DNA of 64,000 nt. It comes from Streptomyces sp. TRM68416. Lineage in GTDB: Bacteria; Actinomycetota; Actinomycetes; Streptomycetales; Streptomycetaceae. Below the pieces are notes generated by a model that saw nothing but the letters and a program-made list of their open reading frames with translations, was not told where the DNA came from and ran no database searches. Within the stretch, counting starts at the first letter, position 1. The number at the start of each line of letters is the position of its first letter. Made by a program: the position numbers and the translations under genes. Below are positions 32,990-41,510 of the stretch, in pieces. The stretch is from assembly GCF_014596915.1 (NCBI RefSeq), contig NZ_JACVWU010000019.1, positions 1-64,000 on the forward strand, read 5' to 3'.

Positions 32990-33208
32990 GTGACTGACGA
33001 GACGCCGATCTGTTCCGCCAAGGGCTGCCGCACCGCAGCGGTGTGGGTGCTTGCCTGGAACAACCCCAAGATCCATACGCCGGAGCGGCGCAAGACGTGG
33101 CTCGCGTGCGAGGAGCACCGGGAGCATCTGTCCCAGTTCCTTGGGGTTCGGGGATTCCTGAAGGACGTCGTGAGGTTCGAGGACTGGGAAGCGCCGGAAA
33201 GGGCCTGA
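32990..33208 (+). CDS. Small Cys/His-containing conserved protein
   Basis: The 72-residue actinobacterial protein has possible zinc ligands in ICSAKGCRTAAVWVLAWNN and WLACEEHREHLSQFLG (three cysteines plus two histidines in CxxxxC...CxxH...H spacing). GTG 32990 is chosen because the recognisable domain starts there. Thirteen codons upstream lies a TGTGA-rich stretch with no RBS. It is convergent with moaA, 7 bp apart. Function is unknown; a small metal-binding regulatory or adaptor protein is likely. Confidence 0.75.
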   Translation: MTDETPICSAKGCRTAAVWVLAWNNPKIHTPERRKTWLACEEHREHLSQFLGVRGFLKDVVRFEDWEAPERA

Positions 33209-33215
33209 CCGGGCC

Positions 33216-34205
33216 CTAACCGCCGATCGCCGACATCGGCCGGTCCGGCTGGACGAAGGTCGGGTCGTCCAGGCCCGCGCCCGCCTTCTTGCCCCACATC
33301 GCCAGCCGCCATATGCGGGCGATCTCCTCGTCGGGTGCGCCCGAGCGCAGGGCGGCGCGCAGGTCGGTCTCCTCGCGGGCGAACAGGCAGGTGCGGACCT
33401 GACCGTCGGCGGTCAGACGGGTGCGGTCGCAGGCCGCGCAGAACGGGCGGGTGACCGAGGCGATGACACCCACCACGTGCGGACCGCCGTCGACCAGCCA
33501 GCGCTCCGCCGGGGCCGAGCCGCGCTTCTCCGCGCCCTCCTCGGTCAGTTCGAAGCGGGTGCGCAGGGAGGCCAGGATGTCCCCGGCGGTGATCATGCCC
33601 TCGCGCTTCCAGCCGTGCTGGGCGTCCAGCGGCATCTGCTCGATGAAGCGCAGTTCGTAGTCGTGCTCGACGGCCCAGGCCAGCAGGTCGGGGGCCTCGT
33701 CCTCGTTCAGACCCGGCATCAGGACCGAGTTGACCTTGACCGGGGTCAGGCCCGCCTCACGGGCGGCGTACAGGCCCTCGATGACGTCCTTGTGGCGGTC
33801 GCGGCGGGTGAGGGTCTTGAAGACGTCCGGGCGCAGGGTGTCCAGCGAGACGTTGACCCGGTCCAGGCCCGCCGCCTTCAGGGCCGGCGCGGTGCGCTTG
33901 AGCCCGATGCCGTTGGTGGTCAGGGACATCTGGGGGCGGGGTTCGAGGGCGGCGACGCGCTCGACGATGCCGACCAGGCCGGGGCGCAGCAGCGGCTCGC
34001 CGCCGGTGAAGCGGACCTCCTCGATGCCGAGGGAGGTGACCGCGATGTCGATCAGGCGGACGATCTCGTCATCGGTGAGCAGGTCGGGCTTGGCCAGCCA
34101 CTGCAGACCCTCCTCGGGCATGCAGTACGTACAGCGCAGGTTGCACCGGTCCGTCAGTGAGACTCTCAGGTCGGTGGCCACCCGGCCGTAGGTGTCGATG
34201 AGCAC
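33216..34205 (-). CDS. moaA: GTP 3',8-cyclase MoaA
   Basis: The 329-residue radical-SAM enzyme does the first step of molybdenum cofactor synthesis (GTP to 3',8-cyclo-GTP, then cPMP with MoaC). The N-terminal 4Fe-4S ligands are C21, C25 and C28 in DRCNLRCTYCMPEEGL. The C-terminal cluster is CAACDRTRLTADGQVRTC (CX2CX13C), and the protein ends in the required GG. Other Moa genes are not adjacent. It is convergent with the small Cys/His gene. Confidence 0.96.
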   Translation of the reverse strand: MLIDTYGRVATDLRVSLTDRCNLRCTYCMPEEGLQWLAKPDLLTDDEIVRLIDIAVTSLGIEEVRFTGGEPLLRPGLVGIVERVAALEPRPQMSLTTNGIGLKRTAPALKAAGLDRVNVSLDTLRPDVFKTLTRRDRHKDVIEGLYAAREAGLTPVKVNSVLMPGLNEDEAPDLLAWAVEHDYELRFIEQMPLDAQHGWKREGMITAGDILASLRTRFELTEEGAEKRGSAPAERWLVDGGPHVVGVIASVTRPFCAACDRTRLTADGQVRTCLFAREETDLRAALRSGAPDEEIARIWRLAMWGKKAGAGLDDPTFVQPDRPMSAIGG

Positions 34206-34306
34206 GTGGGCCCCCTCCCTCGTAGCGGATCAACGGTTTTCCGACACCTGCGAGCCTACGCGAACGCACTGACAACGACAGAGCCCGATCCCACGAGGTA
34301 AGACGC

Positions 34307-34336
34307 GGCCGCGTCGTAGGGACCTACGACGCGGCC
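34307..34336 (-). terminator. Terminator of the DUF485-symporter operon
   Basis: Near-perfect palindrome GGCCGCGTCGTAGG-GA-CCTACGACGCGGCC (14-bp arms) lies 20 bp past the symporter stop. Confidence 0.85.
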
Positions 34337-34355
34337 GGTCGGGGGAGGGGTGTGC

Positions 34356-36002
34356 TCAGTGGGCGCCGGTGCCGGTCAGGGACCGGACCTCCAGCTCGGC
34401 GAACTTGCCCTTGTTCGGCTCCTCCTTGGAGAGGTAGGTGCCGATGATGCCCATCAGGAAGCCCACCGGGATCGAGATGAGGCCGGGGTTCTCCAGCGGG
34501 AACCAGTGGAAGTCGACGTCCGGGAACATCGACGACGGCTTGCCGGAGACCACCGGCGAGAACAGCACCAGGCCGACGGCGGTGATCAGACCGCCGTAGA
34601 TCGACCACAGGGCTCCCTGGGTGGTGAACCGCTTCCAGAAGAGGCTGTAGAGGATCGTCGGCAGGTTGGCGGAGGCGGCGACCGCGAAGGCCAGGGCGAC
34701 GAGGCCGGCGACGTTCAGGTCACGGGCCAGGGCGCCCAGGACGATGGAGACGACGCCGATGCCGACGGTCGCCCAGCGGGCGGCGCGGACCTCCTCCTTC
34801 TCGGTGGCCTTCCCCTTCTTGATGACGTTGGCGTAGATGTCGTGGGCGAAGGACGAGGACGAGGCCAGCGTCAGGCCCGCGACCACCGCGAGGATGGTGG
34901 CGAAGGCGACCGCGGAGATGCTGGCGAGCAGGATGGCGCCCCAGTTGGAGTCGACGCCGCCCAGATGGAGCGCCAGCAGGGGTGCCGCGGTATTGCCCGC
35001 CTTGTTGGAGTTGGTGATCTCCTCCTGCGAGATGAGCGCGGCGGCGCCGAAGCCGAGCGCGAGGGTCATCAGGTAGAAGGAGCCGATCAGGCCGATCGCC
35101 CAGATCACGGACTTACGGGCGGCCTTGGCGGTGGGCACGGTGTAGAAGCGGATCAGGATGTGCGGCAGACCGGCGGTGCCCAGGATCAGCGCGATGCCGA
35201 GCGAGATGAAGTCCAGCTGGCTGGTGCCGCTGGCGCCGTACTTCAGGCCGGGCTCCAGGAACGCCGCGCCCTTGCCGCTCTGGTCGGAGGCGGCGCCGAG
35301 CAGGTCGGAGACGTTGAAGTCGAACTTGAGCAGGACCAGGAAGGTCAGCAGCAGGGCGCCGCTCATCAGCAGCACGGCCTTGACCATCTGCACCCAGGTG
35401 GTGCCCTTCATGCCGCCGATCGTGACGTACATGATCATCAGTACGCCGACCAGGGCGACGATGCCGATCTTGCCCGCGTCGCTGGTGATGCCCATCAGCA
35501 GGGAGACCAGGACACCGGCACCGGCCATCTGGGCCAGCAGGTAGAAGATCGACACGACGATCGTGGAGGTGCCGGCCGCCGTGCGGACCGGACGCTGGCG
35601 CATGCGGTAGGCGAGGACGTCGCCCATCGTGTACCGGCCGGAGTTGCGCAGCGGCTCGGCGACCAGGAGCAGCGCGATGAGCCAGGCGACCAGGAAGCCG
35701 ATGGAGTAGAGGAAGCCGTCGTAGCCGAACAGGGCGATGGCGCCCGCGATACCGAGGAAGGAAGCGGCGGACATGTAGTCACCGGCGACGGCGAGGCCGT
35801 TCTGGAATCCGGTGAACTGGCGTCCGCCCGCATAGAAGTCGGCGGCGTCCTTGGTCTGCCGGCCCGCCCATACGGTGATGAAAAGGGTCCCGATGACGAA
35901 GGCCGAGAACAGGCTGATGATCAGCCCGCGGTGCTCGCTCGCCGCGTCGGCCGCCAGCACCACGGCCGTGTCACTCGCAAGAATCGTGTGCGCGGTGCTC
36001 AT
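34356..36002 (-). CDS. Cation/acetate symporter (ActP-like, SSS family)
   Basis: The 548-residue sodium:solute symporter has about 13-14 membrane segments. ActP-type blocks include DFYAGGRQFTGFQNGLAVAGD near the start, GYDGFLYSIGFLVAWLIALL, YRMRQRPVRTAAGTSTIVVS and VGVLMIMYVTIGGMKGTTWV. It probably takes up acetate or other short monocarboxylates. ATG 36002 overlaps the stop of the DUF485 gene (ATGA), the standard actP pairing. The 25 upstream codons in frame are inside DUF485. Confidence 0.92.
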   Translation of the reverse strand: MSTAHTILASDTAVVLAADAASEHRGLIISLFSAFVIGTLFITVWAGRQTKDAADFYAGGRQFTGFQNGLAVAGDYMSAASFLGIAGAIALFGYDGFLYSIGFLVAWLIALLLVAEPLRNSGRYTMGDVLAYRMRQRPVRTAAGTSTIVVSIFYLLAQMAGAGVLVSLLMGITSDAGKIGIVALVGVLMIMYVTIGGMKGTTWVQMVKAVLLMSGALLLTFLVLLKFDFNVSDLLGAASDQSGKGAAFLEPGLKYGASGTSQLDFISLGIALILGTAGLPHILIRFYTVPTAKAARKSVIWAIGLIGSFYLMTLALGFGAAALISQEEITNSNKAGNTAAPLLALHLGGVDSNWGAILLASISAVAFATILAVVAGLTLASSSSFAHDIYANVIKKGKATEKEEVRAARWATVGIGVVSIVLGALARDLNVAGLVALAFAVAASANLPTILYSLFWKRFTTQGALWSIYGGLITAVGLVLFSPVVSGKPSSMFPDVDFHWFPLENPGLISIPVGFLMGIIGTYLSKEEPNKGKFAELEVRSLTGTGAH

Positions 36003-36439
36003 GCGCCGCCCTCCATCCGGGACTTGATCGCCTCGGCCTTGGGGTCGAGCTTGGCCGCGGCATGCCGCGCGTACCACCAGGCGATGAGGAACGTGGTGAC
36101 GAACTGGGCGAGGCCGAGGGCCAGCGCCACGTTGAAGTTGCCGAACAGCTGGGTGCCCATGAAGTCGCCGGCGTAGATGGACAGCAGGACGTACAGCAGG
36201 TACCAGGCGATGAAGGCGACGGTCAGCGGGAAGGCGAAGGAGCGGTAGGAGCGGCGCAGTTCACCGAACTCCGCGCTCTCCTGCACCTCGGTGAACTCCT
36301 CGGTGGTGGGGAGTTTGTGTTGCTCTGTCGAGGGGGGCGGTGCGTCGGTGGCCACGGAGTCTCCTCGCGTTGCGGGCGCTGTTGCGACGGTGGACGGGGG
36401 CGGATCGGGGTTCGGGGACGGGTTCGGTACGACGGACAT
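35999..36439 (-). CDS. DUF485 membrane protein, symporter partner
   Basis: The 146-residue protein has a Pro/Thr-rich N-terminal half and two transmembrane helices in the DUF485 domain (about 65-130: RRSYRSFAFPLTVAFIAWYL, FNVALALGLAQFVTTFLIAW). DUF485 proteins accompany ActP-type acetate permeases (like YjcH), and the coupled symporter follows. ATG 36439 is the annotated start. GTG 36355 (VATDAPPP) is an alternative that would remove most of the Pro-rich head. Confidence 0.9.
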   Translation of the reverse strand: MSVVPNPSPNPDPPPSTVATAPATRGDSVATDAPPPSTEQHKLPTTEEFTEVQESAEFGELRRSYRSFAFPLTVAFIAWYLLYVLLSIYAGDFMGTQLFGNFNVALALGLAQFVTTFLIAWWYARHAAAKLDPKAEAIKSRMEGGA

Positions 36440-36493
36440 GTGACGGCTCTGTTCCTCGCGGTGGTCAGGGGGCTCGATCGTGCTCGGGCTCCC

Positions 36494-36505
36494 TGACCAA
36501 GGTCA
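36494..36505. promoter_or_regulatory. Palindrome upstream of the DUF485-symporter operon
   Basis: TGACC-AA-GGTCA is a perfect palindrome 55 bp before the DUF485 start and 179 bp before the divergent subtilisin gene. It resembles a binding site of a dimeric regulator. Identity of the regulator is not visible. Confidence 0.4.
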
Positions 36506-36683
36506 CGGCGCCACGCGAGGACCGGTTCAACTCGGTCTGCTTCTTTCCGAAAGTCAGTTCCGGGAAGTCATTGCTGGCCAGGGAGATCGCGAGATAGCTT
36601 CAGGCCTGCACGCCCGTCATGTACCTGCCCGAGCACCACCTGTGTCTCGGGCCGGTTTCTTTTCCGGATGATGTGGAGATCCC

Positions 36684-38207
36684 ATGGCTCATCTGCCTTC
36701 CAGGCGCCGTCTCGCTCTGGCCGTCCCCGTCGTGCTGTCGCTGACCGCCTCCCTGGGCTTTCTGCCGACCGCAGCGACGGCCACCCCGCTCACGGAGACC
36801 ACCGTGCAGGCGGCGGACGCGCCGAAGCTGGCCTACGTCGTCAACACGACGACGGACCGCCGGACGATCGGGTCGGTGAAGAAGGCGATCGCGGCGGCCG
36901 GCGGAACCGTCGTGGTGACGTACGACAAGATCGGTGTGATCGTCGCCCACTCCGCGAACCCGGACTTCGGCAAGCAGATGCGCAAGGTGCGCGGGGTCAG
37001 GTCGGCGGGTGCGACGCGTACGGCACCGCTGACCGCCGCGGGCACGACGGAGAAGGACGCGGTGCAGCTCCTCACCCAGGAGCAGGCCGCGAAGACCGCG
37101 AGCGCGTCCGTCCCGGGGAGCGAGCCGCTCGAGGCCGACCAGTGGGACCTGCGGGCGATCGGCGCCGACAAGGCCGCGAAGATCAACCCGGGCAGCAGCA
37201 GGGTGACCGTCGCGGTGATCGACACCGGCGTCGACGACACCCACCCGGACCTGACCGCGAACTTCTCCAAGTCCCAGTCGGCCAACTGCGTCGGCGGCGT
37301 CGCGGACACCAGCGAGGGCGCCTGGCGGCCGTACACGGCGGACGACTACCACGGCACGCACGTGGCCGGTTCGATCGCCGCCGCGCGCAACGGGATCGGT
37401 GTCGCGGGTGTGGCGCCCGGTGTCAAGGTCTCCTCGATCAAGGTGAGCGAGCCGGACACCAGCCTCTTCTACCCGGAGAGCGTGGTGTGCGCGTTCGTGT
37501 TCGCCGCCGACCACGGCGTGGAGATCACGAACAACAGCTACTACGTCGACCCGTGGCTGTACAACTGCATGGACGACCCCGACCAGAAGGCGATCGTCGA
37601 CGCGGTCAACCGGGCCCAGCTGTACGCCCAGAAGAAGGGCCTGATCCACCTGGCCTCGGCGGGCAACTCCAACCACGACCTGGACGCGGACGCGATCGTC
37701 GACACCAGCAGCCCCGACGACACCACGCCCGTAGAGCGCACGATCGACCCGCATGAGTGCTACGACCTGCCCACGCAGCTGCCCGGTGTCGTCACGGTCA
37801 GCGCGACGGGCGTGAACAACCTCAAGTCGTACTACTCCTCCTACGGCAAGGGCGTCGTCGACGTCGCGGCGCCGGGCGGCGACCGGCTGTACCAGATACC
37901 GGACACGCCCTCGAAGAACGGCCGTGTCCTGTCGACGATGCCGAACGGCGAGTACGCCTTCCTGCAGGGCACCTCGATGGCCGCGCCGCACGCCGCGGGT
38001 GTGGCGGCGCTGCTGAAGTCCAAGCACCCGTGGGCGAACGGGGCCCAGATCCAGGCGCTGCTCAAGGCGCAGGCGGACAACCCGGGCTGCCCGGAGTCCT
38101 ACGACCAGAACGGTGACGGCACCCCGGACGCAGTGTGCGAGGGCGGCCCGCGCGTGAACGGCTTCTACGGGTTCGGGATCGTCAACGCGCTGCGTGCGGT
38201 GAAGTGA
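36684..38207 (+). CDS. Secreted subtilisin-like serine protease (S8), copy 1
   Basis: The 507-residue exported protease has a signal peptide (RRRLALAVPVVLSLTASLGF) and an I9-like propeptide (about 45-145: LAYVVNTTTDRRTIGSVKKA). The S8 domain has the catalytic triad D180 (VAVIDTGVDDTHPDL), H223 (HGTHVAG) and S431 (GTSMAAPHAAG), with oxyanion Asn in SAGNSN. Four cysteines around NC/CY/GCPES suggest disulfides. ATG 36684 is preceded by TGGAGA. It lies 41 bp before a paralogue. Confidence 0.93.
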   Translation: MAHLPSRRRLALAVPVVLSLTASLGFLPTAATATPLTETTVQAADAPKLAYVVNTTTDRRTIGSVKKAIAAAGGTVVVTYDKIGVIVAHSANPDFGKQMRKVRGVRSAGATRTAPLTAAGTTEKDAVQLLTQEQAAKTASASVPGSEPLEADQWDLRAIGADKAAKINPGSSRVTVAVIDTGVDDTHPDLTANFSKSQSANCVGGVADTSEGAWRPYTADDYHGTHVAGSIAAARNGIGVAGVAPGVKVSSIKVSEPDTSLFYPESVVCAFVFAADHGVEITNNSYYVDPWLYNCMDDPDQKAIVDAVNRAQLYAQKKGLIHLASAGNSNHDLDADAIVDTSSPDDTTPVERTIDPHECYDLPTQLPGVVTVSATGVNNLKSYYSSYGKGVVDVAAPGGDRLYQIPDTPSKNGRVLSTMPNGEYAFLQGTSMAAPHAAGVAALLKSKHPWANGAQIQALLKAQADNPGCPESYDQNGDGTPDAVCEGGPRVNGFYGFGIVNALRAVK

Positions 38208-38248
38208 CCGAAGGCCCGAGGACACCCAAGACTGGAGACTCTGACACC

Positions 38249-39757
38249 ATGACAGCGCCTCACCCGCGCTATCGTCGTGCGCTCGCCGTCCCCGCCGGGA
38301 TGGCCGTGGCGACGGCGCTCGCGTTCCTGCCGAATGTGCCGGCGTCCGCCGCGGACGCCTCCGAGGCCGAGGCCTCCTCTCTCAGTTATGTCGTCAACGT
38401 CCGTCCGGGGCACGGTCCTTCGCCCCGGGTGGAGCGGGCCATCGCCCGGGCCGGCGGCACGATCGTGACCTCCTACGACCGGATCGGCGTGGTCGTCGTC
38501 CACTCGGCGAACCCCGACTTCGCCAAGGTCGTGCGGAAGGTGCCCGGGGTGGACTCGGCGGGCAACACCCGCCACGCGCCGCTGCCCGCCCAGTCGACCA
38601 CCGACGTGGGCACGCCGAAGGTGCTCAGTGCCGCCGAGGCGGCGGCCGTCGAGGCCGCCGACGGGCAGGACCCGTTGGAGCCGCTCCAGTGGGACCTGCC
38701 CGCCATCAAGGCGGACAAGGCGCACAAGGTGTCGCTGGGCAGCCCGGACGTCACCGTCGCGGTGATCGACACCGGGGTCGACGACACGCACCCCGACCTC
38801 GCGGCGAACTTCGACCGCGACGCGTCGGTCAACTGCGTGACGGGCAAGCCGGACACCACCGAGGGCGCGTGGCGGCCCGGGGCGGGCGAGAGCCCGCACG
38901 GCACGCACGTGGCCGGTGAGATCGCGGCCGCCAAGAACGGCATCGGCATGACGGGCGTCGCGCCCGGCGTGAAGGTCTCGGGCATCAAGGTGTCCACGAC
39001 CGAGGGGTACTTCTACACGGAGGCCGTGGTGTGCGGCTTCATGTGGGCGGCCGAGCACGGCGTCGACGTGACGAACAACAGCTATTACACCGACCCGTGG
39101 TACTTCAACTGCAAGAACGACCCGGACCAGAAGGCGCTCGTCGACGCCCTCACCCGGGCCTCGCGGTACGCGGAGAAGAAGGGCGCGGTCAACGTCGCGG
39201 CGGCCGGCAACGAGAACTACGACCTCGCGGCCGACGAGATCACCGACCCGGTCTCGCCGAACGACGCCACGCCGGTGGAGCGGGTGATCGACCCGTCCGA
39301 GTGCCTGGACATCCCGACGCAGTTGCCGGGGATCGTGACGGTCGCCTCGACCGGCGCCAAGGGCATCAAGTCCTCCTTCTCCAACCACGGTCTGGGCGTG
39401 GTCGACATCGCCGCACCCGGCGGCGACGCGACCCGCTACCAGACCCCGGCCCCGCCGGCCACCAGCGGCCTGATCCTGGGCACCATGCCGGGCGGCGGGT
39501 ACGGCTACATGGCCGGTACGTCCATGGCGTCGCCCCATGTCGCCGGCGTCGCCGCCCTCATCAAGTCCACCCACCCCTACCTCCCGCCCACCGCGGTGAA
39601 GGCCCTCCTCTACGCCGAGGCCGACGCCACCGCCTGCACGGACCCCTACGACATCGACGGCGACGGCAAGGTCGACGCGGTGTGCGAGGGCTCCAAGAAC
39701 CGCAACGGCTTCTACGGCTGGGGCATCGCGGACGCGCTGGACGCGGTGACCAAGTAG
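38249..39757 (+). CDS. Secreted subtilisin-like serine protease (S8), copy 2
   Basis: The 502-residue paralogue of the upstream protease has the same layout: signal peptide (RRALAVPAGMAVATALAFLP ending ASA), propeptide with SYVVNVRPGHGPSPRVERA, Asp in VAVIDTGVDDTHPDL, His in HGTHVAGEIA and Ser in GTSMASPHVAG. By eye well over half of residues match copy 1, least in the propeptide and the 130-150 linker. ATG 38249 is the first codon after the gap. Both genes end in the motif NGFYGxGIxxAL. A terminator follows. Confidence 0.93.
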   Translation: MTAPHPRYRRALAVPAGMAVATALAFLPNVPASAADASEAEASSLSYVVNVRPGHGPSPRVERAIARAGGTIVTSYDRIGVVVVHSANPDFAKVVRKVPGVDSAGNTRHAPLPAQSTTDVGTPKVLSAAEAAAVEAADGQDPLEPLQWDLPAIKADKAHKVSLGSPDVTVAVIDTGVDDTHPDLAANFDRDASVNCVTGKPDTTEGAWRPGAGESPHGTHVAGEIAAAKNGIGMTGVAPGVKVSGIKVSTTEGYFYTEAVVCGFMWAAEHGVDVTNNSYYTDPWYFNCKNDPDQKALVDALTRASRYAEKKGAVNVAAAGNENYDLAADEITDPVSPNDATPVERVIDPSECLDIPTQLPGIVTVASTGAKGIKSSFSNHGLGVVDIAAPGGDATRYQTPAPPATSGLILGTMPGGGYGYMAGTSMASPHVAGVAALIKSTHPYLPPTAVKALLYAEADATACTDPYDIDGDGKVDAVCEGSKNRNGFYGWGIADALDAVTK

Positions 39758-39771
39758 CACCCACGCGCGCG

Positions 39772-39803
39772 AAGGGCCGGACGGATCCACCGTCCGGCCC
39801 TTT
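39772..39803. terminator. Terminator after the protease pair
   Basis: A perfect 13-bp stem, AAGGGCCGGACGG / CCGTCCGGCCCTT, with a 5-nt loop, then TTGTCG. Confidence 0.85.
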
Positions 39804-39861
39804 GTCGTGGTGCGGCACCGTGGGCAAAGGGGTGCGGCTGCGGTGGGGCGCTGCCACTCAT

Positions 39862-39893
39862 ATTGATTGAGTCAATACTGCATAGTTGAGTCA
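39862..39893 (+). promoter_or_regulatory. Direct and inverted repeats at the CoA-transferase start
   Basis: ATTGA-TTGAG-TCAAT is an inverted repeat (39862-39876), and TTGAGTCA occurs twice 19 bp apart (39867-39874 and 39886-39893), the second copy running into the ATG. The patch is strikingly AT-rich for this genome and there is no Shine-Dalgarno, so the mRNA may be leaderless with a regulator binding over the promoter and start. Confidence 0.5.
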
Positions 39894-41410
39894 TGACATC
39901 GATCGAGTCGGCCTGGTCGGCGGTGGGTGGGGATGGTGCTCTTCCGGGTCGGGTGACCTGGGTGGCGCGGGAGGGGGTGTTGCGGGCGCGGCTTCCTGTG
40001 CGGGAGTTGGGGCGGGCCTGTGTGGGGGCTGCTGCGCTCGCGGGTGCCGAGTTGGGGGCGCGGCGGGCCGGGCTCGGCGAGGTGCCGGGGGTGCGGGTGG
40101 ACGACGGGGCGGTGGCGACGGCGTTCACGAGTGAGCGGCATCTGTTGATCAATGGCCGGGCGCCGGTCAACTTCGCTCCGCTGTCCCGGTTCTGGCGGAC
40201 CGCGGACGGGTGGGTGCGTACGCATGCGAACTATCCGCATCATCGGGAGCGGTTGCTCAAGGTGCTGGGGCGGGCGGACCGCCTTGAGGCCGCGTTCGCC
40301 GAGCGCTCCGCCCTGGAGGTCGAGGAGGCCGTGTACGCGGCGGGGGGCCTCGCCGTCGCCCTGCGGACGCCCGAGGAGTGGGCGGCCCACGCGCAGGCCG
40401 CGGCGATCGCCGAGCGCCCCCTGGTCGAGCGCGACCGCATCGACACCGCCCCCGCGCGCGTGCTCGCGCCGATCGACGCCACTCCCCTGCTGCCCGCCGC
40501 CGGGCTGCGCGTCCTGGACCTGACCCGTGTCATCGCGGGCCCGGTCGCCACCCGCACGCTCGCCCTGCTGGGTGCGGACGTGCTGCGCGTGGATCCGCCG
40601 CACCACCCCGAACTGCCCGACCAACACGCGGACACCGGCTTCGGGAAGCGGTCCGCCGTCCTGGATCTGAGGGCGGACCGGCGTGCCTTCGAGGAGCTGC
40701 TGGCGAGCGCGGACGTGGTCGTCACCGGCTACCGGCCCGGCTCCCTGGACCGCTTCGGGCTCTCCCCCGAGGCGCTGGCGGAGCGCCGTCCCGGCGTGGT
40801 CGTGGCGCAGGTGTCGGCCTGGGGCGCGTACGGGCCGTGGGGCGGGCGGCGCGGCTTCGACAGCCTGGTGCAGGTGGCCACCGGGATCGCCGTCACCGAG
40901 GGGTCGCGGGAGCGGCCGGGCACGCTGCCCGCGCAGGCACTCGACCACGGAACCGGCTGCCTGCTGGCGGCTGCGGTGCTGCGGGCCCTGAGCGAGCAGT
41001 ACGACGAGGGCGGCAGCAGGGTCGTACGGCTGGCGCTGGCGCGCACGGCACTCTGGCTGACCAGCGGGTCCGCCGCGGGAGAGGCGGGCACCGGGAGTGA
41101 GGCGGGCACCGCACGTGAGACGGACGCCGGAAGCGAGGTGGGCGCCGGAAGCAAGGTGGGCGCCGCAGGCGCGGCAGACACCCCAGCTGAGGCAGGCACC
41201 ACAGACACGGCCGGCGCCGCAGGCGCGGTGGGGGGCGGAGGTGAGGTGGGCGGAGCCGCGTACGAGGCGCCGGATCCCTGGCTGGCCGAGAGTGACAGTG
41301 CCCTCGGGCGGCTGCGGTATGCGCTGCCGCCCGTGTCCTTCGCGGGCGGGCCGGTGGACTGGGCGCGGCCGCCCGGTGTGTGGGGGGCGGATTCCGCGCG
41401 GTGGGCCTGA
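39893..41410 (+). CDS. CaiB/BaiF-family CoA-transferase
   Basis: The 505-residue family III CoA-transferase has the recognisable block LRVLDLTRVIAGPVATRTLALLGADVLRVDPP (given in part: VIAGPVATRTLALLGADVLR), then FGKRSAVLDLRADR, DVVVTGYRPGSLDRFGLSPE and RRGFDSLVQVATGIA. The N-terminal 170 residues hold a second, degenerate half. A low-complexity Ala/Gly/Thr insert (about 400-455, EAGTGSEAGT-like) precedes the C-terminus. Substrate is unknown. ATG 39893 has no RBS. Confidence 0.88.
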   Translation: MTSIESAWSAVGGDGALPGRVTWVAREGVLRARLPVRELGRACVGAAALAGAELGARRAGLGEVPGVRVDDGAVATAFTSERHLLINGRAPVNFAPLSRFWRTADGWVRTHANYPHHRERLLKVLGRADRLEAAFAERSALEVEEAVYAAGGLAVALRTPEEWAAHAQAAAIAERPLVERDRIDTAPARVLAPIDATPLLPAAGLRVLDLTRVIAGPVATRTLALLGADVLRVDPPHHPELPDQHADTGFGKRSAVLDLRADRRAFEELLASADVVVTGYRPGSLDRFGLSPEALAERRPGVVVAQVSAWGAYGPWGGRRGFDSLVQVATGIAVTEGSRERPGTLPAQALDHGTGCLLAAAVLRALSEQYDEGGSRVVRLALARTALWLTSGSAAGEAGTGSEAGTARETDAGSEVGAGSKVGAAGAADTPAEAGTTDTAGAAGAVGGGGEVGGAAYEAPDPWLAESDSALGRLRYALPPVSFAGGPVDWARPPGVWGADSARWA

Positions 41411-41510
41411 GTCGCGGGGCGCCTGAAAACGTAACCATGGGCGGAATGGCGTACCGCCAGTTGTTTTCCTGGACTTGCCCTGTTCTGGGACGGCTGGTGA
41501 AGATCCTGGG

